This document shows positions 55,655 through 64,000 of a stretch of 64,000 bases of DNA, one piece after another; position 1 is the stretch's first letter, and every line of letters begins with the position of its first letter. Source of the DNA: Odontesthes bonariensis. Taxonomy: Eukaryota; Chordata; Actinopteri; Atheriniformes; Atherinopsidae. The position numbers and the translations under genes were made by a program. The notes under the pieces are model-generated. The model was not told the DNA's origin. It worked only from the letters and a program-made list of their open reading frames with translations, and did no database searches. The stretch lies in NCBI RefSeq assembly GCF_027942865.1, contig NC_134525.1, positions 1,866,723 through 1,930,722 of the forward strand. Direction: 5' to 3'.

Positions 55655-55833
55655 ATGATCAAATTTCTTGTTGGCTGAAGTAAAATTTGTGTCAATTTTA
55701 TCCATCGATACGATTTTAAAGACGATAAAACACTGAAATTTCTGAATAAGAACTAAATATTTCATGGATGACAGCTGCTGCTCGTGTCGGCCGTCAGATA
55801 AATACAGAAAAACTGAGTCTGAGTCACAACATT

Positions 55834-56055
55834 TTAAAGGTTTTCAGCCCACTTCTTGTGTCCTTTGGCCCAGCTCAGCCTTTTCTCCCTGTTTCCCTTC
55901 CTTAAGGACGGCTTCCTGACAGCCACCCTTCCATGGAGCCCATTTCTGATGAGGCTTGGGCCAACAGCAGATGGATCAGCTGAAGGTCCAGATGCATCTC
56001 TCAGCTCCTGTGTCAGGTCTTTGCTGGATGTTTTCCTCTTTCTTAAGGACATCAC
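55834..56055 (-). pseudogene. Tc1/mariner transposase fragment
   Basis: The minus frame reads SSKDLTQELRDASG, LIRNGLHGRVAVRKPSLRKG and NREKRLSWAKGHKKW. This is the second helix-turn-helix and linker of Tc1-type transposases (normally '...NGLHGRVARRKPFLRK...RLKWA'). The DDE catalytic core that should follow is missing. Upstream minus-strand frames (56427-56134) may be the decayed N-terminus but I cannot prove it. Confidence 0.65.
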
Positions 56056-56099
56056 TTTCAGATCCTGTTCATCTGCTGGAGATAGTTCTTTAGGACTGA

Positions 56100-56225
56100 C
56101 ACTTTTTGTGTTTTTTTTTGTGTTTTTTGTGTTTTATTTGGTGTTTTTTATGTTTTCTTTGTGTTTTTTTTGTTTTCTTTTGTGTTTTTCTGTTTTCTTT
56201 TGTGTTTTTTCTGTTTTATTTGGTG
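56100..56225. repeat. T-rich simple repeat (tgtttttt units)
   Basis: Degenerate head-to-tail tgtgtttttt/tgttttcttt units are seen. They create a Phe/Val-rich artificial frame. Confidence 0.85.
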
Positions 56226-56439
56226 ACTTTGGGGCAGATTTCCTCCTGTTCACCTGCTGGAGACAGTTCTTTAGGCCTGACACTTCTTCTTCTGTCCTCC
56301 ACTTGTCCAGTTTCCTCAAATGTTTTAAGGACACGCTGCACACCATGCTGAGATATGCCAAGTTTTCAGCTAACAGCTCTTTGGGAATCACCTTGTTGCT
56401 GCAGAAATCCTGTTTTCTGTCTGTCACACTGTGTTATCT

Positions 56440-56830
56440 TTGCTGTTTTTCACACATGCAGCTCATTCAGAACGCTCCTGCTGGAGTTTTAACCCGGACT
56501 AAGAGATCTGAACACATCACAGCAGCTTTAAAATCTTTACTCTGGCTAGATTTTAAAAGCCTGCTGATGGTTTACAATCTGTGATCTGTTCAGAGAATAT
56601 AAAGCCAGCAGAGCTCTTAGATCCAAGGACTCAGGTCAGCTGGTCCAGTCCAGAGTCCAGACTAAACATGGAGAAGCAGCATTTAGCTGTTATGCTGCCA
56701 ACAAGTGGAACAAACTGCCAGTGGAGATTAAACTTTCACCAAATGGAGACATTTTTAAATCCAGGTTAAAGACATTTCTGTTCTCATGTGTCTATGCATG
56801 AAATCTGCACGATATCTTTGAACTTATCCG
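56440..56830 (+). mobile_element. L2-like LINE, 3' coding end
   Basis: The plus strand reads QLIQNAPAGVLTRTKRSEHI, then after a shift DSGQLVQSRVQTKHGEAA, CYAANKWNKLPVEIKLSP and FKSRLKTFLFSC-VYA. This is the C-terminus of an L2-type ORF2, same family as 45968-46340 and 58484-58815. An internal deletion removes ~15 residues, and a stop interrupts it at 56581. Confidence 0.8.
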
Positions 56831-58483
56831 GTTTTTAATCATTTTATTTCCTCATGCTTTATGGAAAGCACTTTGACTTGTTCTGTGGATGAAACGTGCT
56901 CCACATGTAAAGAAGCGAAGGCTTCTGCTCAGCACGTCTTAAATCTAAATAAAAGGTGAATGCAGGTTTGAATCCAACAAACAACATCACAGCTGGTTCA
57001 GTAGTAAATTCTTTTCTGCTTTATTACAGGAGGCTGTTGTTTTATATACAGAGACATGGATTTGCAAAATACTAAAAAGTATTTCAACTCAAAGTACTAA
57101 AAAGTATATATATATATATGTGTGTATATATATATTTATATTCTAATTCTTGTCTCTAAAACACCAGGGTGGGGTCACTCCTTCACACCGAGGTCCCCCC
57201 GGCTGTGCTCACACGGAAACCTCGGCTCACTGACTGAGTAACTTTGGAGGCTTTGCAGGATCCTCTTCAACATTCCTAAAACACTTTCACCCTCCGACCG
57301 TGACCTTCTTCCTGCACACACACAATTACATGAAACCTCTCACCTCCGGCTGTGTGAACTCTGCTTTCTGGGGGGGGGGGGTATGAGGCTTCAGCAGGAC
57401 TGATATGATGCTGGAAGTCTGGGGGAACCAGCTCCACAGCCGCTGTGTAAACGGGCTGAGCAGGGAGAGGATAATCCAAAGAATAAGACACAGCATCGCC
57501 TGTTTACACTGTAAAACTGTTGTATTGCATTTTTCACACAGTAAATATCAACAATGAGAGCAGGAAGGAACAATGCAGCCACGCGTTTCCTGTGCATTTC
57601 TTCCATGTAGGGGGGGGTTTAGTTTCAAAAGCAGCTTTTGGTTTAAAAATGGGGGAAAGGAGCAGATTCTCCATCCTAACGTGGACTCTTCCAAACTCCC
57701 CTTCAGCAGCACATGGTCTCACCCACAGCTGGGCTCCAAACATATAACAGTTTGAGAAGGTTGGAAAGGGACACTTTCCTCCTCCTGGGCCCGCTGGAGG
57801 TCTGAGTTAATAAATGCTGTGACTGCGTCGGGCTCCTCTGGATGTTCGGGTGCAAACCGACGTCGGAGGTCCAGATTCACTGAAGCAGCGCTGTGGCAGC
57901 AGCTGCTAACTGTCCGAAAATCAGTCTTACCAAGTATATTTGTCTCATTTCTAGTCAAAATATCTCATTACACTTAATATAAGACACAACTGCCTAACAA
58001 GCACCATTTCAGCCAGATATAGGGACTTGTTTTAATACAATACATCTGGAATATCTTGTTAAATGAAAAAGTCTTGAAAACAAATTGTTTTGAGTCACAT
58101 ATCATATGAAACAAGCTTTTTTTTTACATTTGAAGAGGTTTTTAAGCTAATTTCAAGATCACTTTTAACTCAAAAGTCCTAAATATCACATTTTATTTCA
58201 AGAAATCTGCACAAGCCGATTTTCACTAGTTCCATTGGCAGATTTTTTTGCTTATTTCAAGCAAAAACGTCTTTTATTTGTTGTTTTTTTACTTATTTTT
58301 GGAGGGGCATTTATCCCAGTGTTCTGGTGTCCTGTTCGTACCGAGAGGACATAAAGTTTCCACCCGGCAACCAGGGAAATCTGGAACTACTTTGAACTGG
58401 GCTTTGAGTGAGTGGACAGGTTTAAATCAGGTGAAAAAGCTGGATTTTAGCTCTTGTTCCCACACCACTGACCAACACTTTAA
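56831..58483. other. No supported gene; conserved-looking repeat at ~57900-58270
   Basis: There is a (TA)n tract at ~57104-57135 and a G run at 57370-57379. Bases 57930-58270 ('gtctcatttctagtcaaaatatctcatt...cttatttcaagcaaaaacg') resemble a widespread fish MITE, not delimited. No coding frame is supported. Confidence 0.35.
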
Positions 58484-58822
58484 ACACTAAACATGGAGAA
58501 GCAGCATTTAGCTGTTATGCTGCCAACAAGTGGAACAAACTGCCAGTGGAGATTAAACTTTCACCAAATGGAGACATTTTTAAATCCAGGTTAAAGACAT
58601 TTCTGTTCTCATGTGTCTATGCAGGAAATATCTTTTAACTTATCCGGACTGTTGCTGGTTTTTAAATTCATTTGAATTATTTTATTTGTTTCTCTTTCTA
58701 TTCCTTTATGTATTTGTAATGCTTCTTCCACTCCCTGCTGCAATGCTTTTATTTTATGTAAAGCACTTTGAACTGTTTTGTACATGAAATGTGCTACATA
58801 AATAAATTTGATTTAACTTTAA
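58477..58822 (+). mobile_element. Young L2-like LINE 3' insertion with 7-bp TSD
   Basis: The body from ~58484 to 58815 is nearly identical to 56660-56800 over the coding tail, then gives the full 3' UTR ending 'cataaataaatttgattta'. ACTTTAA lies at 58477-58483 and 58816-58822 as the likely target duplication. The copy is 5'-truncated and non-coding in practice. Confidence 0.8.
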
Positions 58823-60313
58823 CAGCTCGTGGTTGAGTCCATATTTCATCAAACCCGTTAAACTGTTTTTTTCTCGGTTTCTCCAACATGAAATTCCCAA
58901 CATTTGGACTAAAGCCAGCCTGAACGGGCGCTGTTCGCCGGTTTTTGATGCTCTGCGGACGCAGCTGTGATGAAATAAAGAAAAAGAAAAAAAGATCTAA
59001 TCTAAACACTTTGAGATCGAACGCTAAGCAAAGACTTCAGTGAATCTGAACCTGTCTGCTACCTGTGCTGTTTGCTCCCACGAAGGAAGAGTCCCAGTCA
59101 GGATGGAGGCGCAGGAGGCGGCGAGGGGACGGGGGGCTGCCAACCTTTTAATATCAAAAACCATAAGAATCAACTCACCAACCAGCCAGCCAAACGTTAC
59201 AGCCACCAGTGGAGCGCGTCCTCAGCCCATGGATGGGGAGCATGGCTTGGTGTTGGGTTCATGTGTAGCAGGCACACTCTGGGTCTATTGCTACTGAAAA
59301 CAGCCCTTCAGCACAACTGCAACCTGAAATACCTGCAGTGTATTTACCGACTTTACATGGTGATCTATTCTCCGGAGAGTCTAGTAGAAATAAGAGTCCA
59401 GAAGGTGCCAGTAAAATAGTTTTTTTGTTTTTTTTTTGTTCTTTTTCCATTTCTAAAACGAGTCTAGTAAAGCGTCACTTAGTAAAGATCCCTTGGGTTA
59501 CCACGACAACGGAGACGGAGAGAGAGACGGAGGTGGTTCCAGATTTGGAGGCGGACCGTCGCTGTACACTTTGACCTTCCTGCGGGTGTTAATGTGGCTG
59601 CCGCGGCGCCGCAGGTCCGAACCTCACCTGTGCGTTCGCCTAGCAGGTGTCGGCAAACCGTTATTGCTTTGACGCGGTTAGTTTTTTTTCTTTTTTCTTT
59701 TTCTCTGTGCAAAGAGGAGGAGCCTCGCTGATACGACCAAAGCGTGTCCAAGAAAACCAATAAACAATCAATAAATAAATAAATAAATAGAGCAGAGCTT
59801 TGATTTGAACAGGGATTTATAAAAAGTCTGATATCACAATCACCTTTAATGGAGAAACTAAACCAGAAAAACTCATTTTGAGAATCTCTGAAATGAAACG
59901 TCGAGCAAAGAAGAAGAAGCAGAACAGCTTGTGGTGTCCTGGAAAAAGTTCCTATTCTGGGTTTTAAGTTTAAAGGAAACCTGATCCTTCGCGCCGCAGT
60001 AAACGCGCTCATTAAGCTTTGCTGCAAAGTTTCTGCAAAGTTGAGCCAAAGTGTTCATGCGAGCCACAAAGAAAGCGTTCAGGAACCTGAACAAGCTCCC
60101 TGCTTTAATCCTGATCCGAGCAAGTCTTTAAATCTACATCTGTGAAAGGGACCCCATCGTTATCCGGGTGGGCTCCGGCCCCAAAAAGCAGCCGTTAGAT
60201 GGAGTTGTCGAGGCTCTTACGGCAGAATGAAGGACTGGTTGGAGGTTTCAGTTGGTGGGAAAAGGATCATTTGTTTACAGTAAGAGAACGATGCAGTCTG
60301 ATTCTCTGAGGGT
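58823..60313. other. No supported gene
   Basis: Several frames of 60-180 codons overlap on both strands (59040-60027), without a recognised domain or splice pattern. (AAAT)n occurs at 59769-59789. Confidence 0.35.
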
Positions 60314-60795
60314 TAAGGCTACCTTTACACGGAAACGATCTGAAAGCAAAACGCAAAAGTGGCGTTTCGTTTTCACTTTTAAATCTGCGTTTAGACGGAA
60401 ACGCAAAAGTGTGTGACGTTTCATATTTATCGATGCAGTAAACACTAGGTCGCCTGCTCTCTCTATGAAGAGCGTAGTTCATATGTTTGGTCTGTTCTTT
60501 ACTGCTCTCGCTCATCATTGCTGTTATCTGATGAAATGACTCTTGAACGTCAGTTACCGCGCCTAAGGCGAGTTGAAAGTCCGCAGGGACGGACATGTTG
60601 ATGGCCTACTGATGTGTTTCCCACGGTTTCCTGGCGCTTTATTATGCTCGTCACGTCATTTCTATGTGACGAGAAATGCAATTTTGCGTTTTTCATCCTT
60701 TACACGGCGGCGCGACAGTGGAGCGTTTTCAAGAATTCCACTCTGGAGGGCGGTTTCACTTTTTTGCGTTTTCATGCCCCCAAAACGCCGTTACC

Positions 60796-61344
60796 ATCTA
60801 AACCAGGGGTTCTCAAATGGGGGTACTTGGAGGCACTCCAGGGGGTACTTGAGATTTTGAAAAATATATTTAAAAAATAGCATCAATTCAAAAGTCATTA
60901 TAAATATCAATTAATATAAGTTCATGTATGTTCAGGTACCCAAATGGCGGCGTTCTACTGGCTACTAGAGCGTAACAGTGACGCGACTGATAACCATGAA
61001 TCGCGGCATTTGCCTTTTACATGATAGATGAAATAAATCACTGTCGCCTTGACAACACAAACAATGGAGTCCTGGTTAAAGCGCGGCAGCGGTGCTGCTG
61101 AGAACACAGAGGGACAGGTGACAAAGAAGGTAAAAACACAGACTCCCCCAAAATTCCGACAGTATTCGGAAGAATACGCCCAAATGGGATTCAGGTCCAC
61201 CAGCTCCAATCCTCCCATGGCGTTGTGTTTTTTCTGTGGGGATAAGTTGGCTCACAGTGGAATAAAGCCAGCGCACCTCCAGCGTCATCTCAAGACAAAA
61301 CACGCATGTCACGTTTTTTAAGAGAAAACTTTCGGAATCTAAAC
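60796..61344 (+). mobile_element. hAT-like fragment nested in the MITE
   Basis: The block begins CAGGGGTTCTCAAATGGGGG at 60804, a Charlie-type hAT terminus. ATCTAAAC is present on both sides (60796-60803 and 61337-61344) as an 8-bp direct repeat. The right end (…gagaaaactttcgga) does not complement the left, so the right terminus is missing or altered and the direct repeat could be fortuitous. It contains a ZBED-type finger exon (61064-61321). Confidence 0.55.
61064..61321 (+). pseudogene. ZBED/Charlie-type BED-like finger ORF (transposase N-terminus)
   Basis: From ATG 61064 the reading is MESWLKRGSGAAENTEGQ, KFRQYSEEYAQMGFRSTS, CFFCGDKLAHSGIKP and HLQRHLKTKHACH. 'C-x2-C...KPxxLxRHxxTKH' preceded by 'K-x-R-x-Y-x-E-x-Y-x2-GF' is the N-terminal zinc finger of hAT/Charlie transposases and domesticated ZBED5/SCAND3-like genes. 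The frame ends at 61321, immediately before the element's edge. The RNase H-like core is gone. Confidence 0.7.
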
Positions 61345-61409
61345 GATATAGTTTTTAATATAGTTTTGGGTTTTTAACCCGCTTTCGTTTCCGTGTAAAG
61401 TGCCCCTAA

Positions 61410-62576
61410 AAGCTCTATAAGGTCACAGATTATAAAGTAACTCCTGGTCTGAGGACTGATAAACATGTGCGTTCATGTTCCAGTGGGAGGTTTAAACGGG
61501 AGGTTTTTCCAGGACACTCGGCATTCAACGCATCGTAAAAGTGAACGGGCTAAAATCCTGACGCCCAAAGTCCCGACTCACGGCGGTGGGGGATTGGCCA
61601 AAAAAGCTTTGCAACATGTGGTTTGTACAGAATAGGCGTGAGTATCCTTTAAGTTGGTCAACTCTAAAGCTATGATGTGAGTTTCTGTTTCTAAACAAAG
61701 GGCGACTCCACCTGAGGAAGCTGATGATATGGAAGTCATTTAAAGTGATATTCTTACATAATCATGCATTTATAATGAGTAATCTAACAGCTAGCAGCCT
61801 CCAGATTAATCTTCATGCAACAGGGCGGGAGAACGTCTGCATTTAACGGGACGTTTAGACCGATCCCCCGCCGACCGCGTTCGTCACCATGGCGACGGTG
61901 GCTCGCCCCTGCACTTGTTCTGGTATCGGGCGTTCTCCCGGGAGAAAAATAAACGCCCGTGTGTGTGTGTGGTGAAGCGACAGCAAATGTAAACTCAAGG
62001 GTGCAAAACCGCCAGCGTTCTCGTCTTTTTCCCCCTCTCCATCTTCACAGCCGCTCCAGAGTCAAAAGGTTTTTCAACTTACTCTAAAAAATATAAAAAA
62101 TAGTAATAATTGTACCGCTATTAAAAGACAGGTAACATCAACAACGTTATACTTTTACTACGAAAACTTGAAATCACGTGGCCCTCCTCTCTGGGGTCAG
62201 AAAGCCGCTCGGGCGCCACCGCCAAGCAAACCGAGTATATTGATCAACTTTGGGAAGGCACAACCCCCCCCCCGACAATAAATGATGGATACATCTGTGA
62301 TATAGTCACTCTGACCAGCTGCAGCCAAAGATTAGTCCCAACTCCCCAACCAAGCAGCGGCTCCTTTTTCATTCTTCTTCTCTCGCTCCAAACATGGCAG
62401 AGTTGGCTCGGTAGACGGGGTTTCCCTCTGCGGTTCCCGTCCTTCCCTTCAAGAAAAGTGCTGTTCGATAGAGTCCAGGAATCTCCATGGCAACAGGAAA
62501 TAACATGAAAGGTAGTAAAGGTTCCGCTTGTTTGCTCCTTCGCTCGACTCGTATCGCGGTTCCTTTGTCATAGCTG
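61410..62576. other. 3' flank of the sodium channel gene; no other gene seen
   Basis: Bases ~62400-62710 and perhaps more are probably scn 3' UTR on the minus strand. No coding frame is supported. There is a C run at 62268-62276. Confidence 0.4.
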
Positions 62577-62640
62577 CGTCCTCAGTGTCCTCAGTGTCCT
62601 CTGCGTCCTCAGTGTCCTCTGCGTCCTCAGCGTTCTCAGC
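62577..62640. repeat. 9/18-bp minisatellite (tcctcagtg / tcctctgcg units)
   Basis: Seven units of tcctcngtg/tcctctgcg are directly visible, 70 bp beyond the scn stop codon and so within its likely 3' UTR. Confidence 0.9.
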
Positions 62641-62710
62641 TATGATACATTCAGTAAACACGATGGAACAAACACGCTTCACCCAAAACGAGGTTGGATG
62701 TGGGTTCCTG

Positions 62711-64000
62711 CTATGGGACCGTTTCCGTCTCGCCGTCGGGGTCGGCTGCTGATGGCGACCCTTGGCCGTCTGCGGCGCCGGCCGCCGTTTCTGTTTGGAC
62801 GGCGAGCGGACGGAGGGTTTCCGAAGTGGCTCGCGTGACGCTGTCGTAGGACGGCGGAGACGAGGTGGAGGAGATGGTCTCGGAGCGCTCCGCCCCGAAC
62901 AAACCGGAGCCGTAGTTCTCCTTAATCATTGCGGCGATCAGTCCTTCTTTCTCGGGTGCGTCTTCCCCAAACGTCCCCTCCTCCCCCTCCCCCCCCTCGG
63001 TGGCGGCGTGCCGCGGCGTGGTGATCTGGCGATACAGGTAGGAGGCGGCCTTCATCTGCCGCCTCACCAGGTGCCTGCGGTAGCACCTCTGGATGATGGT
63101 GGCAGAGACTTCTTCCTGTTTGCGCCTCAGAGTTGTGGTGATGGGCTCGTAGGAGATCTTCGACGGGTTGGCCATCATGAACTTCTCCTCCATCTGCTGC
63201 TTGAGGGCGTCCATCTCGCCCGACTCGCCCAGGACTCGCTTGGTGAAGGCGAACAGGATGTCCAGGCAGTGGATCTTGTCGCCGCTGACCATGGGCAGGT
63301 CCATGGAGATCAGCTTGATCTTGTTGGGCTTGCCGATGCGCAGCGGCTCCGACAGAGCGTCGGCGAAGTCGGACAGCTTGACGTACTCGATGAACTGCGT
63401 GGCCTCGGGGTCGAACTTCTCCCAAACCTCGTAGAACATCTCAAAATCGTCCTCGCTGAGGGGTTCGGTGCTCTCCTCCGTGGCCACGCTGAAGTTCTCC
63501 AGAATGATGGCGATGTACATGTTGACCACGATGAGGAAGGAGATGATGATGTAGGTGACGAAGAAGGTGATGCCCACCGACGGGTTGCCGCAGTTGCCCC
63601 TGACCGTGGTGCCGGTGTGGGGGATGTTGGCGTTGCACTCCTCGGGGGAGTTGTTGAGGATGGGGCTGAGCAGGCTGTCCCACCCTGCAGACGTGGTGAT
63701 CTGGAACAGGCAGATCATGCTGTTCCCAAACGTCTCGAAGTTGAACATGTCGTCGATCCCCGCCTGCCGCTTGACGTAGGCGAAGTTGGCCATGCCGAAG
63801 ATGGCGTAGATGAACATGACGAGGAAGAGGAGGAGCCCGATGTTGAAGAGGGCAGGGAGGGACATCATGAGGGCAAACAGTAACGTTCGGATGCCCTTTG
63901 CACCCCTGATGAGCCGGAGAATGCGTCCAATACGGGCCAATCGGATCACTCGGAACAGGGTGGGCGAGACGAAGTACTTCTCAATGATATCAGCAAGCAC
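62711..64000 (-). CDS. scn5l: Voltage-gated sodium channel alpha subunit, last exon (Nav1.5-like), partial
   Basis: The minus frame enters from beyond 64000 and stops at 62711-62713. It codes for domain IV from the S4 sensor ([17 protein letters not shown], ~residues 17-33) through S5 (~47-70) and the pore loop [23 protein letters not shown], where Ala105 is the 'A' of the DEKA filter. S6 follows (~141-170), then an EF-hand-like region (~183-250), the IQ motif [18 protein letters not shown] (~300-317) and a C-terminal PPSYDSV PY motif. The product conducts Na+ across the plasma membrane of excitable cells. The segments [11 protein letters not shown] and [18 protein letters not shown] match the Nav1.5 (SCN5A) C-terminus better than the SCN4A or SCN8A type, so a teleost scn5-like (scn12a) gene is likely. 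The rest of the gene lies outside the window. Confidence 0.93.
   Translation of the reverse strand: MLADIIEKYFVSPTLFRVIRLARIGRILRLIRGAKGIRTLLFALMMSLPALFNIGLLLFLVMFIYAIFGMANFAYVKRQAGIDDMFNFETFGNSMICLFQITTSAGWDSLLSPILNNSPEECNANIPHTGTTVRGNCGNPSVGITFFVTYIIISFLIVVNMYIAIILENFSVATEESTEPLSEDDFEMFYEVWEKFDPEATQFIEYVKLSDFADALSEPLRIGKPNKIKLISMDLPMVSGDKIHCLDILFAFTKRVLGESGEMDALKQQMEEKFMMANPSKISYEPITTTLRRKQEEVSATIIQRCYRRHLVRRQMKAASYLYRQITTPRHAATEGGEGEEGTFGEDAPEKEGLIAAMIKENYGSGLFGAERSETISSTSSPPSYDSVTRATSETLRPLAVQTETAAGAADGQGSPSAADPDGETETVP

Larger units (their letters stand above)
60314..61409. mobile_element. TAA-flanked MITE (PIF/Harbinger-like) carrying a nested insertion
   Basis: The element is 60317-61406, flanked by TAA (60314-60316, 61407-61409). 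The ends GGCTACCTTTACACGGAAACG and, in complement, GGGGCACTTTACACGGAAAC match imperfectly. The internal sequence is rich in 'aacgcaaaag' words. Without the nested block (60804-61336) it is ~550 bp and has no coding capacity. A 3-bp TWA duplication points to PIF/Harbinger. Confidence 0.7.

Noticed and set aside
55856..56584. 242-codon Phe/Val-rich plus frame, apparently membrane-like
   Set aside because: Its hydrophobic middle is the T-rich simple repeat, and its ends are antisense Tc1 and LINE sequence.
59040..60027. Overlapping frames up to 182 codons
   Set aside because: Overlaps on both strands, no domain, no splice logic; likely chance frames in GC-balanced DNA.
62762..63883. 373-codon plus-strand frame opposite the sodium channel exon
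   Set aside because: It is the antisense shadow of a GC-rich coding exon. No domain is present, and the minus frame is unmistakably Nav.

Overview
The window looks like nuclear DNA from a teleost (ray-finned) fish. The reasons are an Nav1.5-like voltage-gated sodium channel last exon with vertebrate splicing signals, teleost-type C2H2 zinc-finger exons, a TRIM-like PRY-SPRY exon, and a dense mix of fish-type transposons: L2/CR1-group, L1/Tx1-group and I-group LINEs, Ty3/gypsy, hAT, PIF/Harbinger, Tc1 and TTAA elements. There is no operon structure, and most of the DNA is non-coding or mobile. The species cannot be named from the sequence alone.

Layout. 0-6 kb: 5' half of an L2-type LINE, a complete non-autonomous hAT element with 8-bp target duplication, and decayed retroelement coding pieces in head-to-head orientation. 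6.5-6.9 kb: a short zinc-finger exon. 9-13.2 kb: LINE 3' ends, then a hAT element carrying a BED finger nested inside another inverted-repeat element, then a Harbinger fragment. 13.7-19 kb: a 397-bp inverted duplication whose right arm was later interrupted, with two LTR-like copies. 19.2-20.2 kb: a minisatellite with a Glu/Gln-rich open frame. 20.2-25.2 kb: two degraded LINEs on the minus strand. 25.6-26.4 kb: a nine-finger zinc-finger exon (+). 28.8-32.1 kb: a long degraded LINE (-). 32.55-33.27 kb: a 12/15-bp minisatellite. 36-38.6 kb: repeat pieces, a decayed zinc-finger exon and a nine-finger zinc-finger exon (-). 38.9-45.3 kb: two PIF/Harbinger transposons, the second with a nearly intact spliced transposase and inserted in a small family of hairpin-forming repeats. 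45.9-48 kb: LINE tails, a gypsy RNase H piece and a tRNA-like SINE. 48.5-49.2 kb: TRIM-like B-box/PRY-SPRY exon (-). 51.2-52.2 kb: inverted-repeat element with 9-bp target duplication. 54.7-55.65 kb: a near-perfect palindrome bounded by TTAA. 55.8-58.8 kb: a Tc1 remnant and L2-like LINE tails. 60.3-61.4 kb: a TAA-flanked MITE containing a ZBED-type finger. 62.7-64 kb: the last coding exon of an scn5-like sodium channel (-), running off the window end.

The likely host genes are the sodium channel, the three zinc-finger loci and the PRY-SPRY locus. They share no obvious pathway. Zinc-finger and TRIM/SPRY genes are typical members of fast-evolving, repeat-rich fish clusters. The best targets for follow-up are structural: several transposons can be delimited to the base by target duplications, their nesting order can be read, and two large palindromes have one arm interrupted by a later insertion. 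I saw no clear evidence of an entirely new multi-gene system.
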